NCBI RefSeq assembly: GCF_014207635.1
Contig: NZ_JACHIE010000002.1
Span: forward strand, 186,001 to 250,000
Source of the DNA: Acetobacter lovaniensis
Lineage (GTDB): Bacteria > Pseudomonadota > Alphaproteobacteria > Acetobacterales > Acetobacteraceae
Direction of reading: 5' to 3'
Length of the DNA: 64,000 nucleotides
This document shows positions 33,751 to 43,009 of the stretch, in pieces. The notes below the pieces were generated by a model. That model saw nothing but the letters and a program-made list of their open reading frames with translations. It made no database searches and was not told where the DNA came from. Every line of letters begins with the position of its first letter. Position 1 is the first letter of the stretch. Made by a program: the position numbers and the translations under genes.

Positions 33751-36567
33751 ATGACCAACACGCCGCATCTGGTTCTTGTGGATGGCAGCGGCTTTATTTT
33801 CCGCGCTTTTCATGCCCTCCCCCCCATGACCAACCCCGAAGGGGTGCCGGTCAATGCGGTTTATGGCTTTACCAACATGCTGGCCCGCCTGCTGCGCGAC
33901 CATGTGGGCACGCATCTGGCCGTGCTGTTTGATGCAAGCCGCCAGACCTTCCGCTCCGAAATTTACCCCCAGTACAAGGCTCACCGCCCCGAACCACCGG
34001 AGGACCTGCGCCCCCAGTTCAGCCTGATCCGGGATGCCACGCAGGCTTTTAACGTCCCCGGCATAGAACTGCCGGGCTGGGAGGCGGACGACCTGATTGC
34101 CTCTTACGCAGTGGCCGTGCGCAAAATGGGGGGCACCTGCACCATTATTTCCTCCGACAAGGATCTGATGCAGCTTGTGGGGCAAGGCGTGTGCATGCTT
34201 GACCCCATCAAGCAGACCCCCATAGGCCCGGTGGAAGTGGAAACCAAGTTTGGTGTCCCGCCCGAAAAAGTGGTGGATGTGCAGGCCCTTATGGGCGACC
34301 CGACGGATAACGTGCCCGGCGTGCCCGGCATTGGCCCCAAGACGGCCTCTGCCCTGATTAACGAATTCGGCACGCTGGAAAACGTGCTGGCCAGCGCCCC
34401 GGACATGAAAAAATCCAAAAAGCGGGACATGCTGATCGAGCATGCACAGGCGGCCCGCCTTTCGCTCCAGCTGGTCACACTGGCAACGGACGTACCCCTG
34501 CCCGTACCGTTAGAGGAACTGGCCACGCGCGAGCCGGACACGCTGGTACTGGCCGACTGGCTGGACAGCATGGGCTTCCGCTCCGTCATGTCCCGCATGG
34601 GTATGGGCAGCCCGGCTGGCGCACATGCCCACCGCGCCGCCCGTGCCTCCGCCCATGCCAGCGCAAACGGGCAGGACACCCCCAACCCGGCCCAGACAGC
34701 CCCGGCCCAATCCACCGGCCCGGCCGACCTGCTGAGCACGCCCTATGCGGAGTACGAAACCGTGCGTACCGCCGAGGCCCTGCAAAAATGGGTCAGCATG
34801 GCGCAGGAAGCAGGTGTATGCGCCGTGGATACGGAAACCGACGGGCTGGACCCGCTGGCCGCCAGCATGCTCGGCTTTTCCCTTGCCACCGCGCCCGGCA
34901 AAGCCTGTTACGTGCCCGTGCGGCACGAGGGCACGCTGGAAGCCCTGACCGGCGAACAGCTTGACGCCACACAGGCGCTGAATCTGCTGCGCCCGCTGCT
35001 GGAGGACAGGAGTGTTCTCAAGGTCTTCCAGAACGCCAAGTTCGACCTGCTGGTGCTGGACCACGCAGGCATAGACCACACCAGCATTGCGCCGGTGGAT
35101 GACACAATGCTGATCTCCTACAGCCAGTCTGCCGGGCTGCATGGGCAGGGCATGGATGAGTTGTCTGCCCTGCACCTCAACCACACGCCCATAACGTATG
35201 ACAGCGTAACCGGCACGGGCCGTAACCGTATTCCCTTTGCCATGGTGCCGGTGGAAAAAGCCACCACCTACGCCGCCGAGGACGCAGACGTCACCCTGCG
35301 CCTGTGGCATGTGCTGCACCCCACCTTGCGCACCAACAAGGCTCTGGCCCTGTACGAGCAGGTGGAGCGCCCTCTGGTGCAGGTGCTTGCTACCATGGAA
35401 AAAAACGGCATTGCAGTGGACCGCGCGGAACTGACCCGCCTTTCCGCCGATTTTGAAAGCCGCATGAAAAACATGGAACAGGGCATTTACGCCGCGGCTG
35501 GCCGGGAGTTCAACATTGCCTCCCCCCGCCAGCTTGGTGAAATCCTGTTTGATGAAATGGGACTCAAGGGCGGCAAACGCGGCAAGGCCGGGGCGTGGAG
35601 TACGGATTCCTCCGTATTGCAGGACCTCGCCGATCAGGGCCACGACCTGCCGGTACGCGTGCTGGAATGGCGGCAGCTTGCCAAGCTCAAATCCACCTAT
35701 ACGGATGCCCTGCTCAAGCTGACCAGCAAGGAAAGCCGGGTCCATACCTCGTTCCAGATGGCCATTACCACCACGGGCCGCCTGTCCTCCTCCGACCCGA
35801 ACCTCCAGAACATTCCTGTCCGCACGGAGGAAGGCACACGCATCCGTCAGGCATTTGTGGCCCCGGCCGGGCGCAGGCTGATCTCGGCCGACTATTCCCA
35901 GATCGAACTGCGGCTGCTGGCCGATGTGGCCAACATTCCCACCCTGCGTGAAGCCTTTGAACTGGGGCAGGACATTCACGCCCGCACGGCCTCCGAAGTG
36001 TTCAACATCCCGCTCGAAGGCATGGACGCCCTGACCCGCCGCCGCGCCAAAGCCATTAACTTTGGGATTATTTACGGCATTTCCGCCTTTGGGCTGGGCA
36101 AGCAGCTTGGCATTCCCGCAGGGGAGGCCAAAAGCTACATAGATGCCTATTTTGCCCGTTACCCCGGCATCCGGGATTACATGGAGCAGATCAAGGCCGA
36201 AGCCCGCACCAACGGCTATGTCATGACCCCGTTTGGCAGACGCTGCTATGTACCGGGCATTCATGAAAAAAGTGCCGTGCGCCGCCAGTATGCGGAGCGG
36301 CAGGCCATTAACGCCCCCCTTCAGGGTGGTGCTGCGGACATTATCAAGCGCGCCATGGTGCGCCTGCCCGAAGCGCTGAAGGCCGCAGGGCTGGACAGCG
36401 CACGCATGCTGCTACAGGTCCATGACGAACTGCTGTTTGAAGTGGATGCAGAGCAGGCCAGTGCCGTGGCCGAAAAAGCCAAGGCCATTATGGAAGCAGC
36501 GGCACAGCTCAAGGTGCCGCTGGTAGTAGAAACAGGCATTGCCCAGAACTGGGCGGAGGCACACTGA
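33751..36567 (+). CDS. polA: DNA polymerase I
   Basis: Repair and Okazaki-fragment polymerase of 938 residues with all three domains. The N-terminal 5'-3' exonuclease shows LVDGSGFIFRAFHALPP, GWEADDLIAS and GVPGIGPKTA. A 3'-5' exonuclease follows with intact DTETDGLDP. The family A polymerase has SADYSQIELRLLA (motif A), RRRAKAINFGIIYGIS (motif B) and VHDELLFEV (motif C). Proofreading residues appear retained. The next gene starts 3 bp downstream. Confidence 0.97.
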   Translation: MTNTPHLVLVDGSGFIFRAFHALPPMTNPEGVPVNAVYGFTNMLARLLRDHVGTHLAVLFDASRQTFRSEIYPQYKAHRPEPPEDLRPQFSLIRDATQAFNVPGIELPGWEADDLIASYAVAVRKMGGTCTIISSDKDLMQLVGQGVCMLDPIKQTPIGPVEVETKFGVPPEKVVDVQALMGDPTDNVPGVPGIGPKTASALINEFGTLENVLASAPDMKKSKKRDMLIEHAQAARLSLQLVTLATDVPLPVPLEELATREPDTLVLADWLDSMGFRSVMSRMGMGSPAGAHAHRAARASAHASANGQDTPNPAQTAPAQSTGPADLLSTPYAEYETVRTAEALQKWVSMAQEAGVCAVDTETDGLDPLAASMLGFSLATAPGKACYVPVRHEGTLEALTGEQLDATQALNLLRPLLEDRSVLKVFQNAKFDLLVLDHAGIDHTSIAPVDDTMLISYSQSAGLHGQGMDELSALHLNHTPITYDSVTGTGRNRIPFAMVPVEKATTYAAEDADVTLRLWHVLHPTLRTNKALALYEQVERPLVQVLATMEKNGIAVDRAELTRLSADFESRMKNMEQGIYAAAGREFNIASPRQLGEILFDEMGLKGGKRGKAGAWSTDSSVLQDLADQGHDLPVRVLEWRQLAKLKSTYTDALLKLTSKESRVHTSFQMAITTTGRLSSSDPNLQNIPVRTEEGTRIRQAFVAPAGRRLISADYSQIELRLLADVANIPTLREAFELGQDIHARTASEVFNIPLEGMDALTRRRAKAINFGIIYGISAFGLGKQLGIPAGEAKSYIDAYFARYPGIRDYMEQIKAEARTNGYVMTPFGRRCYVPGIHEKSAVRRQYAERQAINAPLQGGAADIIKRAMVRLPEALKAAGLDSARMLLQVHDELLFEVDAEQASAVAEKAKAIMEAAAQLKVPLVVETGIAQNWAEAH

Positions 36568-36570
36568 CCC

Positions 36571-37194
36571 ATGACACCCGCAGGAAAACGCATTGCCCTG
36601 ATCAGTGTGGGTATTCTGGCTCTTGCCGGGGGCGGTAGCCTGCTGGCCACCAAGCTGGCACTCAGGCACAGCATTACCCTTAATTCCTACGGTAACCCCG
36701 TTGGGGGCTCCTTCCGCCTGATGGACGCCACAACCGGCACCATGACGGACAAGAGCTTTCAGGGCCGGTGGATGCTGGTGCTGTTCGGGGCGACCCATTG
36801 CGGGCAGGACGCATGCACCCCTGCCCTACAGGCCATGTCCGCCGCCATGGATGAGGTTGATCCGGGCAAGCGCAAGATGGTTATTGTTTTTGTCAGTCTG
36901 GACCCCGACCGGGACGATGCCGAGCGCCTGCGCCAGTATGGCGAGAGCATAAGCCCCCGCGTGGTGGCTGGCACGGCAGCCCCTTTTGCTCTGGCTGATC
37001 TGGCGAAGGAATACCATGCACCGGTTGAAAAAATGAGTGACCCGGAATGGGATTATGCCATGCGCATGTCCCCCCTGTTTGTGGTCATGGACCCGCAGAC
37101 ACGCTACCGGGGCACCATAGATGCGCAGGCTGACAAAGCCAGTATGACCGCAAACCTGCGCCAGATCATGGCGGCGGATGCTCCGGCCCCCTGA
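36571..37194 (+). CDS. Sco1/SenC-like thioredoxin-fold protein with altered metal site
   Basis: Membrane-anchored (hydrophobic residues 8-28) thioredoxin-fold protein of 207 residues resembling Sco1/SenC, which deliver copper to CuA of cytochrome oxidase. The Sco motif normally reads CxxxC; here the cysteines are Cys77 and Cys82, four residues apart (THCGQDACTP). Where Sco proteins have the copper-binding His before the FIYLMD-like strand, this protein has Met166 (RMSPLFVVMD). It may be a thiol oxidoreductase or use a different copper geometry. It is probably co-transcribed with polA. Confidence 0.7.
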   Translation: MTPAGKRIALISVGILALAGGGSLLATKLALRHSITLNSYGNPVGGSFRLMDATTGTMTDKSFQGRWMLVLFGATHCGQDACTPALQAMSAAMDEVDPGKRKMVIVFVSLDPDRDDAERLRQYGESISPRVVAGTAAPFALADLAKEYHAPVEKMSDPEWDYAMRMSPLFVVMDPQTRYRGTIDAQADKASMTANLRQIMAADAPAP

Positions 37195-37252
37195 TCAGGC
37201 TCCCCCGCCTTAACTTCTGTTCTGTGTTCCTGCAGGTCTGTTCCGTCGCCCC

Positions 37253-38017
37253 ATGCCGCTATCCCCCTCCGCCATAAGTGCTTCGGCGCGCTTTTATACC
37301 TCCCTGCTGGTAACAGGAGGGGTTTTTGTGGTGCTGGACGCAGGGGCGTTCGTGCTGCGCCATACCATGCCCGAAGGGGCACGCCGCAGGCGTGTGGCCC
37401 GGCGCTGGCTGTGCACCATGGCCAAGATGGCCGTAAGCTACCTGCATGCCGCCGGTATTCTGGACTGTGACATGGCGGAAGTGGCGGCCATTGCCCAGCG
37501 CCGGAACCTTGTACTGGTTGCCAACCACCCTTCCCGGCTGGACTGCCTGCTGCTGGCCGCGGCCATGCCGCATATGGTGTGCGTGACCAAAGCCTCCATA
37601 TGGGAGCGGGGCGTGCTGGGCAGCACTCTGCGCACCGCAGGCTATGTGCGGCACGATACGTTGCTCAGGATTATTGGCCCGGCATCCCAGGCATTGCATG
37701 AAGACTGCCAGCTTCTGCTGTTCCCCGAAGGAACACGCTCCCGCGCTGGCGCAGAGCCCGGCCCGGTGCAGCCCGGCTTTGCCGCCATTGCCCAGCGCAC
37801 ACGCTCGGACGTGCAGGTGGTGCTGATAGAAACACCATCACCCTATCTGTCACAGGGCTGGCCGTTTTTAAAACGCCCTCCCCTGCCCATGCGCTACAGT
37901 ATAAAGCTTGGACCGCATTTTGCCGCCCCCAAACGGGACGAGGCCAGCGGGCGGGCCCTGATTGAAGCCGTGGACAACTGCTTCAGGTCCTCCCCGCAGG
38001 GCGGGGAGGGTTTTTGA
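37253..38017 (+). CDS. 1-acyl-sn-glycerol-3-phosphate acyltransferase-like (PlsC family)
   Basis: Lysophosphatidic acid acyltransferase-type membrane-associated enzyme of 254 residues. The HX4D catalytic motif is NHPSRLD, and FPEGTRSR is the glycerophosphate-binding motif. An N-terminal hydrophobic segment (about 12-35) would anchor it. Acyl acceptor not certain: lysophospholipid, lyso-ornithine lipid or hopanoid-type acyl transfer are possible. The last codons form the arms of an intrinsic terminator. Confidence 0.82.
   Translation: MPLSPSAISASARFYTSLLVTGGVFVVLDAGAFVLRHTMPEGARRRRVARRWLCTMAKMAVSYLHAAGILDCDMAEVAAIAQRRNLVLVANHPSRLDCLLLAAAMPHMVCVTKASIWERGVLGSTLRTAGYVRHDTLLRIIGPASQALHEDCQLLLFPEGTRSRAGAEPGPVQPGFAAIAQRTRSDVQVVLIETPSPYLSQGWPFLKRPPLPMRYSIKLGPHFAAPKRDEASGRALIEAVDNCFRSSPQGGEGF
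37989..38015 (+). terminator. Intrinsic terminator embedded in the acyltransferase 3' end
   Basis: Perfect 9-bp stem (37989-37997 with 38001-38009), 3-base loop, then TTTTT (38011-38015). The stop codon of the acyltransferase is 38015-38017, so the hairpin lies wholly inside the coding sequence (encoding roughly SSPQGGEGF). Confidence 0.85.
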
Positions 38018-38023
38018 ACACGC

Positions 38024-38941
38024 CTAGTAGATTTCTGGAATAATCATGTTTCCAGGTGTAGGCAGGCGTTCATAGTCCGCATGATGCACACGCGGGGGTA
38101 GGGCGACCTCGGGGTGAGACACAGGCTGGTAAGGCACCTGTGCCAGAAGATGGTTGATGCAGTTCAGCCGTGCGCGCTTTTTATCCACCGCCTGCACAAC
38201 CCACCACGGGGCCTCGGCAATGCTGGAGCGCTCGAGCATGGTTTCCTTGGCTTTGGTGTAGGATTCCCACCGGCGGCGGCTCTCCAGATCCATCGGGCTG
38301 AGCTTCCACTGCTTAAGCGGGTCTTCTATTCTGGCACGGAAGCGGGCTTCCTGCTCATCATCCGTGATGGAGAACCAGTATTTGACAAGCTGGATGCCAC
38401 TGCGCACCAGCATGCGCTCAAACTCTGGCACGGAGCGGAAGAACTCCTCGTATTCCTCATCCGAGCAGAACCCCATGACCCGTTCCACACCAGCACGGTT
38501 GTACCAGCTACGATCAAACAGAACGATCTCGCCCGCAGCGGGAAGCTGGGCTACGTAACGCTGGAAGTACCACTGTGTTTTTTCGCGGTCTGTGGGAGCG
38601 GGCAGCGCAGCCACACGGCAGATGCGCGGGTTGAGCCGCTGGGTAATGCGCTTGATCGCCCCACCCTTGCCTGCGGCATCGCGCCCTTCAAACAGCACCA
38701 CCAGACGGTGGCCTGTTTCCTTCACCCAGTCCTGCAAACGCACCAGTTCGCCCTGCAGGCGGACCAGCTCGCTAAAATAGGTGTGGCGGAAGCCGCGGTC
38801 AGACACGGAGGCCTCACCCCCCAGTCCCTCTTCCTGCAATTCGAGTTCGATCTCTTCATCCAGATCGTCAATGATCTCCTGCCGGATACGCTCGCGTTCA
38901 CGCTCGGCGGCAGAAAGGCTGTTCACATTGGCATCAGACAT
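38024..38941 (-). CDS. ppk2: Polyphosphate kinase 2
   Basis: PPK2-family kinase that uses polyphosphate to make nucleoside di- or triphosphates (or the reverse). 305 residues from the ATG at 38941. Walker A is FEGRDAAGKGGAIKR, the lid/Walker B region is LFDRSWYNRAGVERVMGF, and the RRWESYTKAKETM block is present. An acidic N-terminal extension of about 50 residues precedes the domain. It lies downstream of the phosphate transporter pit on the same strand, linking phosphate uptake with polyphosphate use. Confidence 0.94.
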   Translation of the reverse strand: MSDANVNSLSAAERERERIRQEIIDDLDEEIELELQEEGLGGEASVSDRGFRHTYFSELVRLQGELVRLQDWVKETGHRLVVLFEGRDAAGKGGAIKRITQRLNPRICRVAALPAPTDREKTQWYFQRYVAQLPAAGEIVLFDRSWYNRAGVERVMGFCSDEEYEEFFRSVPEFERMLVRSGIQLVKYWFSITDDEQEARFRARIEDPLKQWKLSPMDLESRRRWESYTKAKETMLERSSIAEAPWWVVQAVDKKRARLNCINHLLAQVPYQPVSHPEVALPPRVHHADYERLPTPGNMIIPEIY

Positions 38942-38973
38942 GATCTTGCCTTCGCAGTTTGGCAGAAACAGTG

Positions 38974-39000
38974 TCTGGCGTGGTGCATAACCACGCCAGA
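38974..39000 (-). other. Intercistronic 11-bp hairpin between pit and ppk2
   Basis: Perfect 11-bp inverted repeat (38974-38984 with 38990-39000) and 5-base loop in the 70-bp gap. In the sense direction (minus strand) the hairpin is followed by CACTGTTTC, a poor T-tract, so it is more likely a partial terminator or RNA-processing/stability element. On the plus strand six T residues follow after a 6-nt gap, at 39007-39012. Confidence 0.75.
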
Positions 39001-39011
39001 GCGGCGGTTTT

Positions 39012-40625
39012 TTAGAAAATGTGGCGGAACACCACATACAGCACGCCACTGATCAGCATGGCGGCAGGCAGGGTGGTAATCCATGCCATGCCCATGGCAC
39101 GCAGGGTGCCCCACTGCAAGCCACCACCACCGGCAGCCATTGTGCCAGCCACACCGCTGGAGAGGATATGCGTGGTGGAAACCGGCAGGCCATACCCTTC
39201 GGCCAGACCAATGGTGCCCATGGCCACGAACTCGGCGGAAGCACCCTGAGCGTAGGTCAGGTGGCTTTTGCCAATTTTTTCACCCACGGTCACAACAATG
39301 CGCTTCCAGCCGACCATGGTGCCAAGACCCAGAGCAACGGCCACCGCAATTTTAACCCACACAGGAATAAAGCGTGTGCCTGCGTTAAGCTGCTTCATGA
39401 ACTTGGCGAGTTCGCTGTCTTCTTCCGCGCTAAAGCTTGTTCCCTTGCCCATGTTGTGAATGGCTTCCGCCACCAGATACATGTCGGTACGCACGTTGGG
39501 TACGGTTGCTGCGGGGATTTCGTGCAAGGAGTGGTACCCACTTACGGCCTGCGCAATATCAGCCGACAGGACGGAGAGTGCGGCATACACTTCTGGGCGG
39601 GCTACGGATTTGACGCGCAGCGCATCTGTTACCTGCGCGCGGGCTTCTTCCGCCGTGGGCTGCCTGAGCATGGGCTGGGCATGCACGTCAAACACATGGG
39701 CGGCCTGCTGTGCGGTTTCCACAAAGCCGGGCATCATGCTGTCAGGCATGGCGCGGTTCAGGGCGTAGGCGGTAGGCGCAGCACCAATCAGGATCAGCAT
39801 GATCAGGCCCATGCCCTTCTGCCCGTCATTGCTGCCGTGGAAGAAGGAAACGCCCGTGCAGGTGCCAATCAGTAGACCACGGATCCACAGAGGAGGCGGG
39901 GCATCGCCTTCAGGCGCACGGTAGAGGGCGGCATTGCGCACCACCACCCGCAGCACCATGAACAGGCCCGCGGCAAGAATAAAGCCACACAGGGGGCTGA
40001 ACAGCAGGGCGGAAAACACCTTTTTAACCTGCATCCAGTCCACGCCATACAGCGCGCTGCCAGAAGGCGACATAAGCTGATTTGCAAGACCCACACCCAG
40101 AATGGAGCCAACCAGAGCGTGGGACGAACTGTTGGGAATACCCAGCGCCCATGTAGCCAGATTCCACACAATGGCGGACAGCAGCAGGGCAAAGATCATG
40201 GCATGGCCAGCACCACTGCCCACCTGCAGGATCAGTTCCACCGGCAGCAGCGTTACAACACTATACGCCACCGCCCCCGATGAGGTCAGAACCCCAAGCA
40301 GGTTCCACATACCAGACCAGACTACCGCAACCAGTGGCGGCAGGCTGTTGGTGTAAATAACAGTGGCGACCGCATTGGCCGTATCGTGAAAACCGTTTAC
40401 GAATTCAAAGCCCAGAGCAATAAGCAACGCCAGAGCCAGCAGGGCGAAGGCCCCGGTTGCTATGCCACTGGTACCAACAGCGTGCAGGTCAGCCAGCACG
40501 CTGTAACCAACAAACGCCAGAGCTGCTGCAATCACTCCCAAAAAGAACATGCGGAAAGCCTGATGCTCCCCTTTACGCATATTCGGACGTCCTCCAACCG
40601 GAGAACTCAGCATTGTATCTGACAT
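39012..40625 (-). CDS. pit: PiT-family inorganic phosphate transporter
   Basis: Low-affinity phosphate (metal-phosphate)/proton symporter of 537 residues from the ATG at 40625. The two PiT signatures are visible: GFEFVNGFHDTANAVATVIYT near residue 55 and the C-terminal GYGLPVSTTHILSSGVAG. FFHGSNDGQKGMG is the second GANDVANA-like motif. A long central hydrophilic loop of about 150 residues splits the two halves. No Pho box was recognised upstream. Confidence 0.95.
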   Translation of the reverse strand: MSDTMLSSPVGGRPNMRKGEHQAFRMFFLGVIAAALAFVGYSVLADLHAVGTSGIATGAFALLALALLIALGFEFVNGFHDTANAVATVIYTNSLPPLVAVVWSGMWNLLGVLTSSGAVAYSVVTLLPVELILQVGSGAGHAMIFALLLSAIVWNLATWALGIPNSSSHALVGSILGVGLANQLMSPSGSALYGVDWMQVKKVFSALLFSPLCGFILAAGLFMVLRVVVRNAALYRAPEGDAPPPLWIRGLLIGTCTGVSFFHGSNDGQKGMGLIMLILIGAAPTAYALNRAMPDSMMPGFVETAQQAAHVFDVHAQPMLRQPTAEEARAQVTDALRVKSVARPEVYAALSVLSADIAQAVSGYHSLHEIPAATVPNVRTDMYLVAEAIHNMGKGTSFSAEEDSELAKFMKQLNAGTRFIPVWVKIAVAVALGLGTMVGWKRIVVTVGEKIGKSHLTYAQGASAEFVAMGTIGLAEGYGLPVSTTHILSSGVAGTMAAGGGGLQWGTLRAMGMAWITTLPAAMLISGVLYVVFRHIF

Positions 40626-40769
40626 GAAAGCACCCTGCGCAGAAAAAGATGAGCGCAAGATAAAACTCTTTTTATTCAGGTTGCGTTAAGAAATTGTGAA
40701 ACAAAAATCCCTTTCCCATCAACTCTATAATCTAAATATCACCCCTATTGGTGCAGTATTGAAACAAAT

Positions 40770-41351
40770 TCAGCGCTCATCCTGCGCAATCCATTTTGTT
40801 TCCTGCGGGGGGTGCCATTGGGCCAGCCCGTCCAGCAGGTCTTCGGGTGTCTGGCCAACCTGCAAAATGGCTCTGTGCGCGGGTTTAAGAAAACCTTCCG
40901 CCACCACGTGGTCCAGAAACGTGCCGAGCGTGCTGTAAAACCCGTTGACATTCAACACACCGCAGGGTTTGGCGTGGTTGCCAAGCTGGGTCCATGTCCA
41001 GACCTCGAACAGTTCCTCCAGAGTGCCAATGCCGCCGGGCAGGGCAATAAAGGCGTCGGACATATCCGCCATAAGGGCTTTGCGCTCGTGCATGGACCCT
41101 ACAATCCGCAGGTCCTCCAGCCCGTTATGCGCCACCTCCCGCGCGACCAGTGCCTGCGGGATAACGCCCGTAACCTGCCCGCCACCAGCCAGCACGGCAT
41201 TGGCCACAGCCCCCATAAGCCCGACCGAAGCCCCCCCATACACCAGCCCTATGCCGCGCCGGGCCATAAGCAGGCCAAGCTGCTCTGCCGCATGCCGGTA
41301 AGCAGGCCCACGCCCGGCACTGGAACCACAAAAAACACAAATCCGTCGCAC
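40770..41351 (-). CDS. LOG-family protein (TIGR00730-type Rossmann fold)
   Basis: 193-residue protein with the [13 protein letters not shown] motif and an N-terminal [10 protein letters not shown], defining the LOG family of nucleoside 5'-monophosphate phosphoribohydrolases. Plant and some bacterial members release active cytokinins; in most bacteria the physiological role is general nucleotide hydrolysis. Divergent from dctA across 256 bp in which I saw no further gene. Confidence 0.9.
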   Translation of the reverse strand: MRRICVFCGSSAGRGPAYRHAAEQLGLLMARRGIGLVYGGASVGLMGAVANAVLAGGGQVTGVIPQALVAREVAHNGLEDLRIVGSMHERKALMADMSDAFIALPGGIGTLEELFEVWTWTQLGNHAKPCGVLNVNGFYSTLGTFLDHVVAEGFLKPAHRAILQVGQTPEDLLDGLAQWHPPQETKWIAQDER

Positions 41352-41607
41352 GACCGCTTATTCCCCCCGTAAACCCCGGTGCATGATGCGCCCATTCCGC
41401 CCGCGCACGCACAGGTGCGGGGGCGAACATACAACAGTGTCGTTTTTTTCATGCCCCGGATAAGGGGACAACCCTTTCCAAACTGCAACAAGTGGGAGTA
41501 GCCTACCCCCTGCTTACACCGAGAGGCTTGATATAACAGAATAACTTTTCGCCAACGCCCATTGCGGACGCCAAAACAAAAACAATAAAAACAGAAAGAT
41601 AACCAGC

Positions 41608-42903
41608 GTGCTTCCCTCTACTGCTCCCCTTTCCAGTTCACACCAGCGGTTCCTTTATCTTCAGGTTCTCGTAGCCGTGGCGGCAGGTATTCTTGTCGGC
41701 GCCCTGTTCCCCTCCGTTGCAACGTTGCTCAAACCGTTGGGAGACGGGTTTGTCAAACTGATCAAAATGGTCATTGCGCCAGTTATCTTCCTGACTGTCA
41801 GCACCGGCATCGCAGGCATGGCGGACCTTAAACAGACCGGCCGCGTGGCGGGTAAGGCCATGCTGTATTTCCTGTGCTTTTCCACGCTGGCACTGGCTGT
41901 GGGCATGGTGGTGGCCAATATCGTGCGCCCCGGCGCTGGCATGCACATCCACCCGCAAAGTCTGGACAGCGCCTCTGTTGAGCAGTTTGTGCAGGCAGCG
42001 CACGGCCATTCCTTTACCGACTTCCTGCTCCAGATCATTCCCTCCACCACGGCGGGGGCTTTTACCTCGGGCGAGATCCTGCAGGTACTTCTGGTCGCCA
42101 TTCTGTTTGGCATCAGCATGGCGCAGATGGGTCAGGCGGGGGAAACTGTGCTGAACCTGTTCCGCAGCCTGACGGAAATGGTGTTTGGCGTGGTCCGGCT
42201 GGTTATGTATCTGGCACCAGTGGGCGCATTCGGGGCCATGGCATTTACCGTGGGCAAGTTTGGCCTTGGCTCCATTGTGCATCTGCTCGGGCTGGTGCTG
42301 ACCTTTTATTTTACCGCAGGCGTGTTTGTGCTGGTTATTCTGGGTATTGTTGCCCGGCTGGCGGGCTTCAGCATTCTGCGGCTTCTGGTGTTCCTCAAGG
42401 AAGAACTGCTGATTGTGCTGGGTACCAGCTCGTCCGAATCAGCCCTGCCGGGGCTTATCAGCAAGCTTGAGCAGGCCGGGTGCAAGCCGGGCATTGTGGG
42501 GCTGGTGGTGCCTATGGGCTATTCCTTCAACCTTGATGGCACCAATATCTACATGACCCTTGCAGCCCTGTTTATTGCGCAGGCAACAGACGTGCATCTG
42601 GGTTTTGGTGAACAGCTTGCCCTGCTGCTTGTGGCTATGGTCAGCTCCAAGGGAGCTGCGGGGGTTACAGGGGCAGGCTTTATTACACTGGCGGCCACCC
42701 TGTCCGTTGTACCAAGTGTGCCGGTGGGGGGTATGGCGCTCATACTGGGGATTGACCGGTTTATGTCCGAGTGCCGCTCGCTCACCAACCTTGTGGGCAA
42801 CGCCGTGGCGACCATTGTCGTAGCCCGGTGGGAAAACGCACTAGATACGGAGCAGCTCAATAAAACCCTGCATGCCTCCCCGAAGGGCATGCCTTCCGCC
42901 TGA
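41608..42903 (+). CDS. dctA: C4-dicarboxylate/cation symporter (DctA family)
   Basis: DAACS-family secondary transporter of 431 residues taking up succinate, fumarate or malate with protons or sodium. Membrane segments and signature motifs are complete: [13 protein letters not shown], the serine-rich loop [13 protein letters not shown] and [19 protein letters not shown] start is used (41608). The C-terminus [20 protein letters not shown] is diagnostic of DctA. It stands alone with its own leader. Confidence 0.92.
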   Translation: MLPSTAPLSSSHQRFLYLQVLVAVAAGILVGALFPSVATLLKPLGDGFVKLIKMVIAPVIFLTVSTGIAGMADLKQTGRVAGKAMLYFLCFSTLALAVGMVVANIVRPGAGMHIHPQSLDSASVEQFVQAAHGHSFTDFLLQIIPSTTAGAFTSGEILQVLLVAILFGISMAQMGQAGETVLNLFRSLTEMVFGVVRLVMYLAPVGAFGAMAFTVGKFGLGSIVHLLGLVLTFYFTAGVFVLVILGIVARLAGFSILRLLVFLKEELLIVLGTSSSESALPGLISKLEQAGCKPGIVGLVVPMGYSFNLDGTNIYMTLAALFIAQATDVHLGFGEQLALLLVAMVSSKGAAGVTGAGFITLAATLSVVPSVPVGGMALILGIDRFMSECRSLTNLVGNAVATIVVARWENALDTEQLNKTLHASPKGMPSA

Positions 42904-43009
42904 CCGCACGACCGCACGGCCTCCCTCCCAACGGAAGGCTTCTACAGGCTGGGAAAAACTGGCAGGGATAGCACATGGCGACGCGGAACTGACACGCCGC
43001 CAGCACCGG

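Noticed and set aside
34510-36264. Long antisense frame inside polA
   Set aside because: Complete overlap with a well-supported polA; low-complexity translation and no ribosome-binding site or motif.
40626-40769. Pho box upstream of pit
   Set aside because: No CTGTCAT-like direct repeats found by eye.
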